Shown here: one piece after another, positions 1 through 6,213 of the stretch | Layout: the number at the start of each line of letters is the position of its first letter | Numbering within the stretch: the stretch's first letter is position 1 | Assembly (NCBI GenBank): GCA_002405995.1 | Contig: DHMW01000093.1 | Span: 1-18,573 of the forward strand | Reading direction: 5' to 3' | Source of the DNA: Oscillospiraceae bacterium UBA4632 | Lineage (GTDB): Bacteria > Bacillota > Clostridia > Oscillospirales > Oscillospiraceae | Length of the DNA stretch: 18,573 nucleotides | The notes under the pieces: generated by a model | Told to the model about the DNA's origin: nothing | The model's database searches: none | Seen by the model: only the letters and a program-made list of their open reading frames with translations | Program-made: the position numbers and the translations under genes

Positions 1-11
1 TGCAAACCGGC

Positions 12-40
12 TTGACTTAAACTTATATGTATAGTACAAT
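12..40 (+). promoter_or_regulatory. Sigma-A type promoter
   Basis: A -35 box TTGACT (12-17) and a -10 box TACAAT (35-40) are separated by exactly 17 bases, close to the vegetative consensus. It points toward the small HTH gene at 258, leaving an untranslated leader of roughly 200 bases. The leader contains a possible stem (TTTCTCC at 96-102 with GGAGAAA at 134-140). Whether this promoter is active is inferred from sequence only. Confidence 0.65.
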
Positions 41-257
41 GATGATAAACTAAGCGAAAAAGCTTAATTGAACTGAATGACCGTCCAAGGGATACTTTCT
101 CCGGGGAAGCAGGCGACGAGATGAGCGTGCCAGGGAGAAAAGAAAACGGCATAGCGCCGAAAAGGGTTGCCTGTCAGAGTCCTGCGGATAGAACGGCGAA
201 GCAATCAACCACAAATCTGGAAAGGAAGGTATTTTGCCTATGGCAGGAGAAATTTTC

Positions 258-389
258 ATGAGAGTCAACGAAGTTGCGGAGGAGCTTGGCGTATCGGTTC
301 CGTATGCGTATAAGCTCATCCGCGAGCTGAACGGAGAGCTGCGAAAGGCCGGCTGCATCACCATGCCCGCTGATGCCGTGTTGAGCTGA
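258..389 (+). pseudogene. Excisionase-like HTH protein, apparently truncated
   Basis: The 43-residue product begins MRVNEVAEELGVSVPYAYKL and continues IRELNGELRK. This is the winged-helix/MerR-like start typical of small excisionase or HTH proteins carried by conjugative elements of Firmicutes. Recognised relatives go on for another 15-30 residues after the equivalent of the GCIT segment, whereas this one stops at ADAVLS. The plus-two frame stays open for a while after a TGA at about 371, which would fit a frameshift or decay, but I cannot show it. The start at 258 is chosen because AGGAGA at 245-250 is 7 bases upstream; an ATG at 240 would add six residues. It is probably a leftover of a mobile element rather than a working gene. 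Confidence 0.5.
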
Positions 390-464
390 GAAAAGCAGAT
401 TTTACCGAATGGGAGTGCCCAGATTGAACAGCGAATCGTCTGGGCGCTCCACATTCAAAAATCA

Positions 465-524
465 GCCTGCTTTTGCAGGTGTAGAGCCGGCAAAAAATCT
501 TGAAACTGCGCCTGTTTTTGCAGG
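465..524 (+). repeat. Repeated small hairpin (two 15-base units)
   Basis: GCCTG(C/T)TTTTGCAGG occurs at 465-479 and again at 510-524 with one difference, 45 bases apart. Each unit can fold into a short stem (CCTGC/GCAGG in the first, CCTG/CAGG in the second) around a T-rich loop. They lie between the truncated HTH gene and the next small gene. They may be transcript stems or relics of element DNA; no function is known to me. Confidence 0.4.
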
Positions 525-545
525 ACAGGCAGAAATGGGGGCAAT

Positions 546-851
546 ATGAAAACCGGACTGCCCAAACGACAGAAAACGACCTGCATCTATTTCGATGAAG
601 CCAGCAAAGCCGTCGAGATTCAGACACATAATACCGCGCTAAAAAAGCGGCTGACGCAGTACGCGGCAGAATATCCCGACCTGTGCAGACAAACCGACGA
701 TGATGAACAGGGCGGTCTGACCTTTGAGATCGACCGAAAGCGCTTCGCTGTCCGTCTGACTGCACCGTATTCAGACGAGCGCCGACAGGCAGCAAGCGAG
801 CTTGTTAAGAAGAGCGGATTGCAAGGACGAGATAAAACCGGAAGCATGTAA
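546..851 (+). CDS. Small conserved mobile-element protein, function unknown
   Basis: The product is 101 residues and has no signal peptide or membrane segment. Its start KTGLPKRQKTTCIYFDEASK, the middle segment TALKKRLTQYAAEYPDLCRQ and the acidic stretch TDDDEQGGL resemble a family of short hypothetical proteins that I associate with conjugative elements and resistance islands of gut Clostridia. I know of no assigned function. The ATG has a G-rich ribosome site (GGGGG at 537-541) just upstream. It lies between the HTH remnant and the restriction-modification module, on the same strand, so it is probably element cargo or backbone. The last residues (GLQGRDKTGSM) look less conserved and could reflect a changed C-terminus. 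That the frame is coding is fairly likely; the family identity comes from memory. Confidence 0.6.
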   Translation: MKTGLPKRQKTTCIYFDEASKAVEIQTHNTALKKRLTQYAAEYPDLCRQTDDDEQGGLTFEIDRKRFAVRLTAPYSDERRQAASELVKKSGLQGRDKTGSM

Positions 852-864
852 TTTATCTGCTAAC

Positions 865-894
865 GTCCATAGGAGCCGCCATGCTCCTATGGAC
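865..894. repeat. Perfect 12-bp inverted repeat with 6-base loop
   Basis: GTCCATAGGAGC (865-876) and GCTCCTATGGAC (883-894) are exact reverse complements around CGCCAT. There is no T-run after it, so it is not a standard intrinsic terminator. It lies between the small element protein and the promoter of the restriction-modification module. It could be a processing or stop structure, a protein-binding palindrome, or a scar of DNA insertion. Confidence 0.6.
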
Positions 895-930
895 ATTGTG
901 CATGAGCAAGAGATACTGGTAATTACATAC

Positions 931-965
931 TTGTTCCCTGCATCAAAGTATGATATACTAATAGT
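931..965 (+). promoter_or_regulatory. Promoter and probable operator of the restriction-modification module
   Basis: A -35 box TTGTTC (931-936) and a -10 box TATACT (954-959) are spaced 17 bases apart. The -10 region lies inside symmetric sequence: AGTAT-GAT-ATACT (947-959) and ACTA-A-TAGT (957-965), so three half-sites run in a row. Control proteins of restriction-modification systems are known to bind such repeats in front of their own gene and to act as both activator and repressor. That this site binds the neighbouring Xre-type protein is inference. Confidence 0.55.
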
Positions 966-1030
966 GAGCTCAGCGAAAGCTGATTTTATTTATCTGAATG
1001 TGAATTTTATTTGCCGTTGGAGTGAAAGAT

Positions 1031-1240
1031 ATGGCTGTAAGTTACAAGAAATTATGGAAGCTGCTAATTGATAAAGATATGAAGAAAAAAGACCTTTGCG
1101 CAGCGGCAGGCATCAGCCATGCGTCAATGGCGAAGCTCGGTAAAAATGAAAATGTTACGACTGATGTTCTTGTGAAGATTTGTACCGCTTTGCAGTGTGA
1201 TATAGGCGATATTATGGAATTAACAAAAGATGTGATTTGA
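1031..1240 (+). CDS. Xre-family HTH regulator, probable control (C) protein
   Basis: This 69-residue protein is made almost entirely of one Cro/C1-type helix-turn-helix domain (HTH_26-like): MAVSYKKLWKLLIDKDM, then KKDLCAAAGISHASMAKLG as the helix-turn-helix, then the family segment VTTDVLVKICTALQCDIGDI. ATG at 1031 is preferred over the in-frame GTG at 1022 because GGAG at 1019-1022 is 8 bases before the ATG and overlaps the GTG. It is the first gene of a three-gene run, and the ribosome site of the next gene overlaps its stop codon, so it is probably co-transcribed with the endonuclease and methyltransferase genes. Position and size fit a C protein that times endonuclease expression after the module enters a new host. 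Proteins of this subfamily also act as plain repressors outside restriction systems. Confidence 0.75.
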   Translation: MAVSYKKLWKLLIDKDMKKKDLCAAAGISHASMAKLGKNENVTTDVLVKICTALQCDIGDIMELTKDVI

Positions 1241-1251
1241 GGAGAAATTAT

Positions 1252-2217
1252 ATGAGCATCAATAGAGATAAACCCGATCTTTGGAACAATGATATTTTAC
1301 AATCCGTGGATTTATATAACAGTTGGTTTATGGAATTTGCCCCCAGAGCATTTAGAGAAACACGTGTTACAACAGCTAGCAGTGTGGAACGTGCTCTTGT
1401 TGATACGAGTTATCTGAGAAACATATCGGTCGAATTATTAAAAAATCACCCAGAGGTCTTGCCAATATTAAGAATGTCTACTTGCCCTCCCATTGCAAGA
1501 GATCGTCTTGTTGGCTTAGCTGGAGTAACTAAAAGCTTGGTTGAAAATATGGAAGATGCAGATAATCCTCGTGTGTCTCCTCGAATGGCTGCAGATAGAT
1601 TGTCCGACGAACTTTCAAAAATAGCCGGAACTATCAATAGGATGGCAGATCCGGATATATTTGTTTGGCTACCAGAAATGCGTGAACCAACCGAACAAGA
1701 GGTTCAGAGATCTGCGACTGTTGTTGCAGACAGATTGTGTGGTGCGGTAGCTGATCCGATTATTAGAAATGCTCAAGAGAAACGTCAGCTTGCAGCAATA
1801 ACACAGTTCTTGCAAGATAGAGGTTATGCAGAAGCCAATGCCGGAACGAAGTATAACAAAATGATACCAGGAACATTTTCGTTCCATACTAATGTGCCTG
1901 TATTAGTTGCTGAAGGTTCGGAAGATCGAATCAACATTCCTGTCGATGTGGTTATTCTTCCTAAATCGGCACAAGCGGGAGATTTTCCTCTCCTTATTGA
2001 AGCGAAATCAGCCGGAGATTTTACCAATGTAAACAAACGCCGTAAAGAAGAAGCTGCTAAAATGCAGCAATTAAAAAATACATATGGCAACACTGTATCG
2101 TATAGTTTGTTTTTATGTGGTTACTTTGATTCGGGATATTTAGGCTATGAAGCAGCCGAAGGAATTGATTGGATATGGGAACACAGAATAAACGATTTGG
2201 AGCAATTAGGGATTTGA
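1252..2217 (+). CDS. Type II restriction endonuclease, XamI family
   Basis: The 321-residue product matches what I know of the XamI-type endonuclease family: an N-terminal DKPDLWNNDILQSVDLYNSW segment, then the characteristic LRMSTCPPIARDRLVGLAGV stretch (about residues 77-96). The catalytic PD-(D/E)xK core is visible as D232 in IPVDVVILP and E250-A-K252 in LLIEAKSAGDF. These residues would bind the metal for double-strand DNA cleavage. XamI itself cuts GTCGAC; a relative need not share the site. ATG 1252 is chosen over the in-frame TTG at 1237 because GAGGAGA (1239-1245) sits 6 bases before it. The 3' end overlaps the methyltransferase gene. Base composition is clearly more AT-rich than the chromosome to the right, which points to transfer. 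The reading frame appears intact and the catalytic residues are present. Confidence 0.82.
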   Translation: MSINRDKPDLWNNDILQSVDLYNSWFMEFAPRAFRETRVTTASSVERALVDTSYLRNISVELLKNHPEVLPILRMSTCPPIARDRLVGLAGVTKSLVENMEDADNPRVSPRMAADRLSDELSKIAGTINRMADPDIFVWLPEMREPTEQEVQRSATVVADRLCGAVADPIIRNAQEKRQLAAITQFLQDRGYAEANAGTKYNKMIPGTFSFHTNVPVLVAEGSEDRINIPVDVVILPKSAQAGDFPLLIEAKSAGDFTNVNKRRKEEAAKMQQLKNTYGNTVSYSLFLCGYFDSGYLGYEAAEGIDWIWEHRINDLEQLGI

Positions 2218-3737
2218 ACTTAATAGAATCCAGAAGGATGCAATTACAAACGGCGATTGATAATAGTAAAAGCATTGAAAGCCGTAGACGGTTTGGTCAA
2301 TTTGCGACTCCTTACGAACTGGCTCAAGAAATCATATCATACGGCTTAAAGCTACAGGCCGAAAAAGAAATATCTTTTTTGGAACCAGCAATAGGGACAG
2401 GTGCATTTTATTCTGCGCTTTTGTCAGAATATACAAAACAATCTAAAAGTATAAAGAGTGCAACAGGGATTGAATTGGATAATGACTTTTTTGCTGCTGC
2501 TCGTAAACTATGGGAAGATACCGGTATCAATCTTGTAAATAGTGATTTTACAGATACAGTTTGCTTTGAGAAGATAAACTTCTTGATTAGTAATCCACCA
2601 TATGTGCGGCATCATTATATTGATCGAGAACAAAAAGCAAAACTTTCCGCTATGGCGAAAAAAGAAACGGGGCTATCTCTTTCGGGACTTGCTGGGCTAT
2701 ATTGCTACTTTGTCCTATGTGCGCATAAATGGCTTGCACCAAATGCAATATGTGGGTGGCTTATTCCGAGTGGGTTTATGGATGTCAATTATGGTAGCAT
2801 ACTGAAAGAGTATCTTCTAAACAATGTCCACTTACTTAGGATTCATAGGTATAACCCCAAAAATTGCAAATTTGATGATGCGTTGGTTTCTTCGTGTGTA
2901 GTGTGGTTTAGAAACGAAACCATCTCCGAAAATTATGAAGTTGAATTTTCATACGGCGGTACTCACGAAAATCCAGAAGTTAGTGGGAATATAGATAGAA
3001 CTACACTGGAGAAGCAAAGAAAGTGGACCCACTTCCCAGAAAAAATAAATGCTGATAGACAAGTTGAGAGAGTTGATACTCCAACGTTAGGTGATTACTT
3101 TACTATTAAGCGCGGGCTTGCTACCGGTGATAATAGTTTCTTCATTCTGTCAAAAGAACAGATTGATGAACTCGGTCTCAATATGGAATTCTTTACTCCG
3201 ATTCTGCCGAGTCCTCGACACTTAAAATGTAATGAAGTTTTTAGCGACCAAGATGGATATCCGTGCTTAGATACGCAGTACTTTTTGCTCAACTGCAATC
3301 TTCCGGAAGATGAATTAAAAGAATATTATCCGTCTATTTGGAGTTATTTAAATGCTGGCAAAGATACTACTGCAAAGAAATACTTGTGCAAGAATCGAAA
3401 GGTCTGGTATTACCAAGAGGACAGAACTGCGGCTCCCTTTTTGTGTTCATATATGGGAAGAGGGAAAAACGGGCATTCTGCACCCTTTAGATTTATTTTG
3501 AATCACACCAACGCAATAGCGACAAATTCCTATTTGATGTTATATCCCAAGGATATTCTCAGAAAAGCCCTTACGCAGTCGCCAGACACTTTACATAGAG
3601 TTTGGGAGATGCTTACCAGCATAACTGCAAATGATCTTGAATGTGAAGGTCGAGTTTATGGTGGAGGGTTGACGAAAATTGAGCCAAGTGAGCTTTCTTA
3701 TGTAAAGTGTCCGCATTTGGCTGAATTATTAGCATAA
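2175..3737 (+). CDS. DNA adenine-N6 methyltransferase of the type II module
   Basis: About 520 residues arranged like a gamma-class adenine methyltransferase: SAM-binding motif I FLEPAIGTGAF (E70 to G76), acidic motif II near TGIELD, catalytic motif IV NPPY at residues 140-143, and a C-terminal half with TaqI/Eco57I-like target-recognition features (KNRKVWYYQEDR, then FILNHTNAIATNSYLML). It would protect host DNA from the XamI-type enzyme encoded just upstream. The start is uncertain: ATG 2175 lies inside the endonuclease gene, but relatives usually begin near NLIESRRMQLQ, which would suit TTG 2214, whose TTGA overlaps the endonuclease stop; GGAG at 2199-2202 could serve it. Either way the two genes are translationally coupled. 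The sequence is AT-rich like the rest of the island, and no damage is evident. Confidence 0.85.
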   Translation: MGTQNKRFGAIRDLNLIESRRMQLQTAIDNSKSIESRRRFGQFATPYELAQEIISYGLKLQAEKEISFLEPAIGTGAFYSALLSEYTKQSKSIKSATGIELDNDFFAAARKLWEDTGINLVNSDFTDTVCFEKINFLISNPPYVRHHYIDREQKAKLSAMAKKETGLSLSGLAGLYCYFVLCAHKWLAPNAICGWLIPSGFMDVNYGSILKEYLLNNVHLLRIHRYNPKNCKFDDALVSSCVVWFRNETISENYEVEFSYGGTHENPEVSGNIDRTTLEKQRKWTHFPEKINADRQVERVDTPTLGDYFTIKRGLATGDNSFFILSKEQIDELGLNMEFFTPILPSPRHLKCNEVFSDQDGYPCLDTQYFLLNCNLPEDELKEYYPSIWSYLNAGKDTTAKKYLCKNRKVWYYQEDRTAAPFLCSYMGRGKNGHSAPFRFILNHTNAIATNSYLMLYPKDILRKALTQSPDTLHRVWEMLTSITANDLECEGRVYGGGLTKIEPSELSYVKCPHLAELLA

Positions 3738-3776
3738 GGATTCTGCATTAAATCAAAAAAGGAGGGAGAAGATCCT

Positions 3777-4091
3777 ATGGAGCGGAATGGCTGTATGAGT
3801 TTGCTCCAAGGATATTTGGAGAATAGTCCTTTGATAGTTTTGGGTTCGGGCGCATCCATGCCATATGAACTTCCTTCTATGGGCGGGCTTGCAGATGAAA
3901 CAAAAAAGTCGATACTGTTATCTCATGTGTGTCCAGCCGCTCTCTGCTTTGACGGTTACCTGCGCAAGACGGACGTCTGCGGATTTCTCCGGGAAGCAGG
4001 CGATGGAGGATACCCTCCACGCACACATCATAGTCTGCACCCTATTGGGATGCCAATGGGCGTATCCGGACTCTTTACGACCCGATCATAA
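3777..4091 (+). pseudogene. Truncated SIR2-like gene fragment
   Basis: A strong ribosome site (GGAGGGAG, 3761-3768) precedes ATG 3777. The first ~44 codons contain PLIVLGSGASMPYELPSMGG, the hallmark nucleotide-binding start of SIR2-like proteins (GxGxS with a following PS-GG loop). Such proteins are common in phage-defence islands, where they often consume NAD. From about 3909 the reading continues as ILLSHVCPAALCFDGYL and gives only ~60 more residues that look non-homologous and cysteine-rich, with a change in composition. SIR2 domains need 200 or more residues, so the catalytic part is missing. The best reading is that the gene was cut off where the island joins other DNA. It lies 39 bases after the methyltransferase gene and was probably part of the same defence cluster. 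Confidence 0.6.
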
Positions 4092-4101
4092 CACAAAAAA
4101 T

Positions 4102-4142
4102 GAGCAGGCATCCCCTTTCGGGGAAGCCCGCTCGTCTTTTTT
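4102..4142. terminator. Bidirectional intrinsic terminator
   Basis: A stem pairs GAGCAGGC..CCCC (4102-4115) with GGGG..GCCCGCTC (4120-4133) around TTTC. It is followed on the plus strand by TCTTTTTT and preceded by AAAAAA at 4095-4100, so it can stop transcription from both sides. It would close the accessory island on the left and the spore-protein gene on the right. Confidence 0.75.
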
Positions 4143-4197
4143 CAGTGCGCCGCTTTGCAGTGCGCACCTTCTTCACGCTTTGCAGAAGCGATCCTTT

Positions 4198-4395
4198 TTA
4201 CAGGCCCTTCTCGTAGCTCTCGATCATCTTCTTGACCATCTGGCCGCCGACAGAGCCGGCCTCACGGGAGGTCAGATCGCCGTTGTAGCCTTCCTTGAGG
4301 TTGACGCCGACCTCGCTGGCAGCCTCCATCTTGAACTTGTTCATTGCAGCCTTGGCCTCGGGAACGTTAAGCTTGTTGTTATTCTTGGTAGCCAT
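4198..4395 (-). CDS. Alpha/beta-type small acid-soluble spore protein (SASP)
   Basis: The 65-residue product coats spore DNA and protects it from damage; during germination such proteins are degraded by the GPR protease. Family signatures are clear: the N-terminal half with AKAAMNKFKMEAASEVGV, which contains the GPR-cleavage-like MEAASE region, and the C-terminal DNA-binding motif SREAGSVGGQMVKKMIESYE. The length is normal for the family. The start is supported by AGGAG (4404-4408) 8 bases upstream. A forespore-type promoter lies further upstream and a terminator follows, so it is a single-gene unit, as is usual for ssp genes. The presence of this gene is the main evidence that the organism makes endospores. 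Confidence 0.95.
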   Translation of the reverse strand: MATKNNNKLNVPEAKAAMNKFKMEAASEVGVNLKEGYNGDLTSREAGSVGGQMVKKMIESYEKGL

Positions 4396-4460
4396 ATTGA
4401 TTACTCCTTTTTGATTTGTTGTCGGTCGTTCCAATGTGTTGTGATTGGGTATCGCAAGGG

Positions 4461-4489
4461 TAGTTTGACTCAAAAAAACGCGCATATGC
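4461..4489 (-). promoter_or_regulatory. Sigma-G-like (forespore) promoter of the SASP gene
   Basis: On the minus strand, GCATA (4489-4485) and CAAACTA (4467-4461) are separated by 17 bases, close to the sigma-G pattern GHATR / CATnHTA. The -35 overlaps a GCGCATATGCGC palindrome flanked by A and T runs (4473-4498). That palindrome could also act as a weak terminator or a DNA-binding site. The assignment rests on pattern and on the product being a known sigma-G target. Confidence 0.6.
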
Positions 4490-4527
4490 GCATTTTTTGC
4501 TGGTAAGTTTTTCTCGCCGCGTGCGAT

Positions 4528-4556
4528 TTGACATTCCCCTGCATTTCCTCTATAAT
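4528..4556 (+). promoter_or_regulatory. Consensus sigma-A promoter of the TIGR04255 gene
   Basis: TTGACA (4528-4533), a spacer of 17 bases and TATAAT (4551-4556) form a perfect vegetative promoter. The start codon at 4588 follows after a short leader that carries GGAGG at 4574-4578. This suggests strong constitutive expression unless it is blocked. Confidence 0.9.
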
Positions 4557-4587
4557 TGATGCAGAATTTTTTCGGAGGTACCGCATC

Positions 4588-5376
4588 ATGATCTCTTCCG
4601 ACAACCGCCGCTATGCTTACGGTAAAAATCAGCTCATCGAAGTCATCTGCCAGCTGCGCTTTCCCACCATTCTCTCCATTGATACGCGCGAGCCGGCCGA
4701 TTTTCAGGAGGTCATCCGCGCCGCCTTCCCGCGCTATCAGTGCCAGGTGGAGCAGCTGCCCGCAGTGAACGGCGCGCGGCCGCAGACAGTAAACAACCAC
4801 ACCTTTATCTCCGACGACGGCAGCTACAAGCTCAGCCTGACAAAGGATTTCATCGCCCTGTCCACGATGCGCTACACGCATTGGGAGGATTTTGCCGCGC
4901 AGCTCGACGAGCCGCTCGGCCAGTTTATCAAGATCTACCGCCCCAACTGCTTTGACCGCGTGGGCCTGCGTTATGTCAACGCCTTTTCGCGCGAGCAGCT
5001 CTCGCTTGCCGGGCGGCGCTGGAACGACCTGCTTCAGCCCGAATACCTCGGCGTGCTCGACGAGGACGAGATCGACGAAGCGAGCGTGACCAAGTGCTCG
5101 ATCGACGTGGAACGCAGGCTGGATGCGCGCGCCGCGCTCAAGCTGCACGCAGGTCCCGGTTTTGTCCAGCGCAACATCAGAAACGGCAATCAGATCCGGC
5201 AGATGCAGGAAAAGGAGATCCGATTCATTTTTGACGAGGACGTCTACTCTGTGGCAAAGGTAAAGGTCGCCGCCGTGGCGGAGACGCTGGAGGCGCTGCA
5301 CGACCATGCCGACAGCATTTTTTCCGACGCCATCACCACCGTGCTGCATGACGCGATGGAGCCGGTCTACCTGTAA
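4588..5376 (+). CDS. TIGR04255 family protein, function unknown
   Basis: The product is 262 residues, soluble, and without a signal peptide. The N-terminal segment NQLIEVICQLRFPTILSID is the hallmark of the TIGR04255 family, followed by the FQEVIRAAFPRYQ and DRVGLRYVNAF segments also usual there. The family is scattered across bacteria and phage-rich regions, and I know of no established biochemical role. ATG 4588 is chosen over an upstream in-frame start at 4528 because that codon lies in the -35 box of a perfect promoter and GGAGG (4574-4578) lies 9 bases before 4588. GC-rich codon use matches the chromosome, so this gene is not part of the AT-rich island. The next gene starts 14 bases after its stop and may be co-transcribed. 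Confidence 0.82.
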   Translation: MISSDNRRYAYGKNQLIEVICQLRFPTILSIDTREPADFQEVIRAAFPRYQCQVEQLPAVNGARPQTVNNHTFISDDGSYKLSLTKDFIALSTMRYTHWEDFAAQLDEPLGQFIKIYRPNCFDRVGLRYVNAFSREQLSLAGRRWNDLLQPEYLGVLDEDEIDEASVTKCSIDVERRLDARAALKLHAGPGFVQRNIRNGNQIRQMQEKEIRFIFDEDVYSVAKVKVAAVAETLEALHDHADSIFSDAITTVLHDAMEPVYL

Positions 5377-5390
5377 AGCGGCAGCCTGCA

Positions 5391-5915
5391 ATGAAAAAGC
5401 AAACGCATGAGCTGGCGCTCTGCGGCGTGTTCTGTGCGCTCGCGGTCGCCCTGCTCTGGATGAGCGGCATCCTGCCGCTGACGACCTACGCTCTCCCCAT
5501 TCTCGCCTCGCTCGCGCTGCTGCCGGTACGCGAGGAATGCCGCCGAAGCTATGCCTGGAGCTGCTTTGCCGCCGCTGCCGCGCTCAGCCTCCTGCTGTGC
5601 GCGGACAAGGAGGCCGCGCTGATCTTCTGCTTTCTCGGCTATTATCCCCTGCTCAAGCCGGCTTTCGACGCGCTCCGCTCCCCCGCGGCGCGCCTGCTTG
5701 CCAGGCTGGCGTTCTGCGCCGCCGCCGCCGCAGCGGCATATGCGCTTCTCCTTTTTGTTTTCCAGCTGTCCGGCGTCGTGCAGGAATTTTCCGGGAGCGC
5801 ACCGTGGCTTTTGTGGGCGACGGCCGCCGCAGGGCTGCTGCTCTTCCTCATCTATGATCTTGCCATCGACCGTCTTGCGGCGCTCTACCGCCGCCGCCGC
5901 AAAAAGCGTGGGTAA
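5391..5915 (+). CDS. Polytopic membrane protein, ECF S-component-like, function unknown
   Basis: The 174-residue product is very hydrophobic, with about five or six likely membrane segments (roughly residues 8-28, 33-45, 53-70, 74-88, 103-128 and 137-158) and a strongly basic tail (RRRRKKRG) that should face the cytoplasm. The start THELALCGVFCALAVALLWM and the ALPILASLALLPV segment resemble substrate-binding (S) subunits of energy-coupling-factor transporters and a related conserved clostridial family. No ECF ATPase or T-component gene is nearby, and I cannot name a substrate. It begins 14 bases after the TIGR04255 gene with no evident separate promoter and only a weak ribosome site, so it is probably its operon partner. 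It is followed by a terminator-like hairpin. Confidence 0.6.
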   Translation: MKKQTHELALCGVFCALAVALLWMSGILPLTTYALPILASLALLPVREECRRSYAWSCFAAAAALSLLLCADKEAALIFCFLGYYPLLKPAFDALRSPAARLLARLAFCAAAAAAAYALLLFVFQLSGVVQEFSGSAPWLLWATAAAGLLLFLIYDLAIDRLAALYRRRRKKRG

Positions 5916-5965
5916 AGTGGATAAAATCCCGCTCTCCCCGTTATTCATCCCGACAAAAAAGAAAA

Positions 5966-6000
5966 AAAGCGCAATTTTCCGTTGAGGAAAACTGCGCTTT
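5966..6000 (+). terminator. Terminator-like hairpin after the membrane protein gene
   Basis: AAAGCGCA-A-TTTTCC (5966-5980) pairs with GGAAAA-C-TGCGCTTT (5986-6000) around GTTGA, with one internal mismatch. The T-run is partly inside the stem and continues as GCTTT. It separates the TIGR04255/membrane-protein pair from the ABC ATPase gene. Confidence 0.6.
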
Positions 6001-6079
6001 GCTTTATAGTATGAGTAGGTGTATCATCACCGTTTCCATTCCCTTCCGCCCGCGCTTACTCCACCGTTATGTAACGCCT

Positions 6080-6213
6080 GCGGAAAAAACAAAAGGAGGA
6101 AAGCTTTCCGCCCCGGCCGGCGGTGCGGCAGTGTGGAGACCTGCCGTAAAGCGGCGCGCGCAAGCGGCTGCGAGGTCCTGCATCGCGGAGGCGGCAGGGC
6201 TGCGGTCGATCCT
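6080..6213 (+). promoter_or_regulatory. Unusual GC-rich leader of the ABC ATPase gene
   Basis: A strong ribosome-binding sequence AAAAGGAGG (6091-6099) lies in the loop of a possible stem (GCGGAAA at 6080-6086 with TTTCCGC at 6105-6111), yet no start codon follows at a useful distance. The true start at 6214 is more than 110 bases further on and has only weak ribosome sites (GGAGG at 6187-6191, 22 bases away). CCTGCCG (6141-6147) and CGGCAGG (6192-6198) can pair across the leader. It may be a regulatory leader, or an insertion that separated the original ribosome site from its gene. Confidence 0.35.

Noticed and set aside
3865..4506. Plus-strand frame of 213 codons spanning the island edge, the terminator and the SASP gene
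   Set aside because: It crosses a strong bidirectional terminator and runs antisense to the SASP gene; there is no ribosome site. Its part before 4090 may be a remnant but cannot be identified.
4198..5391. Long minus-strand frame opposite the TIGR04255 gene continuing into the SASP frame
   Set aside because: Only the last 65 codons are SASP; the rest is the shadow of a GC-rich gene with a perfect promoter on the other strand, and the SASP start has its own ribosome site.
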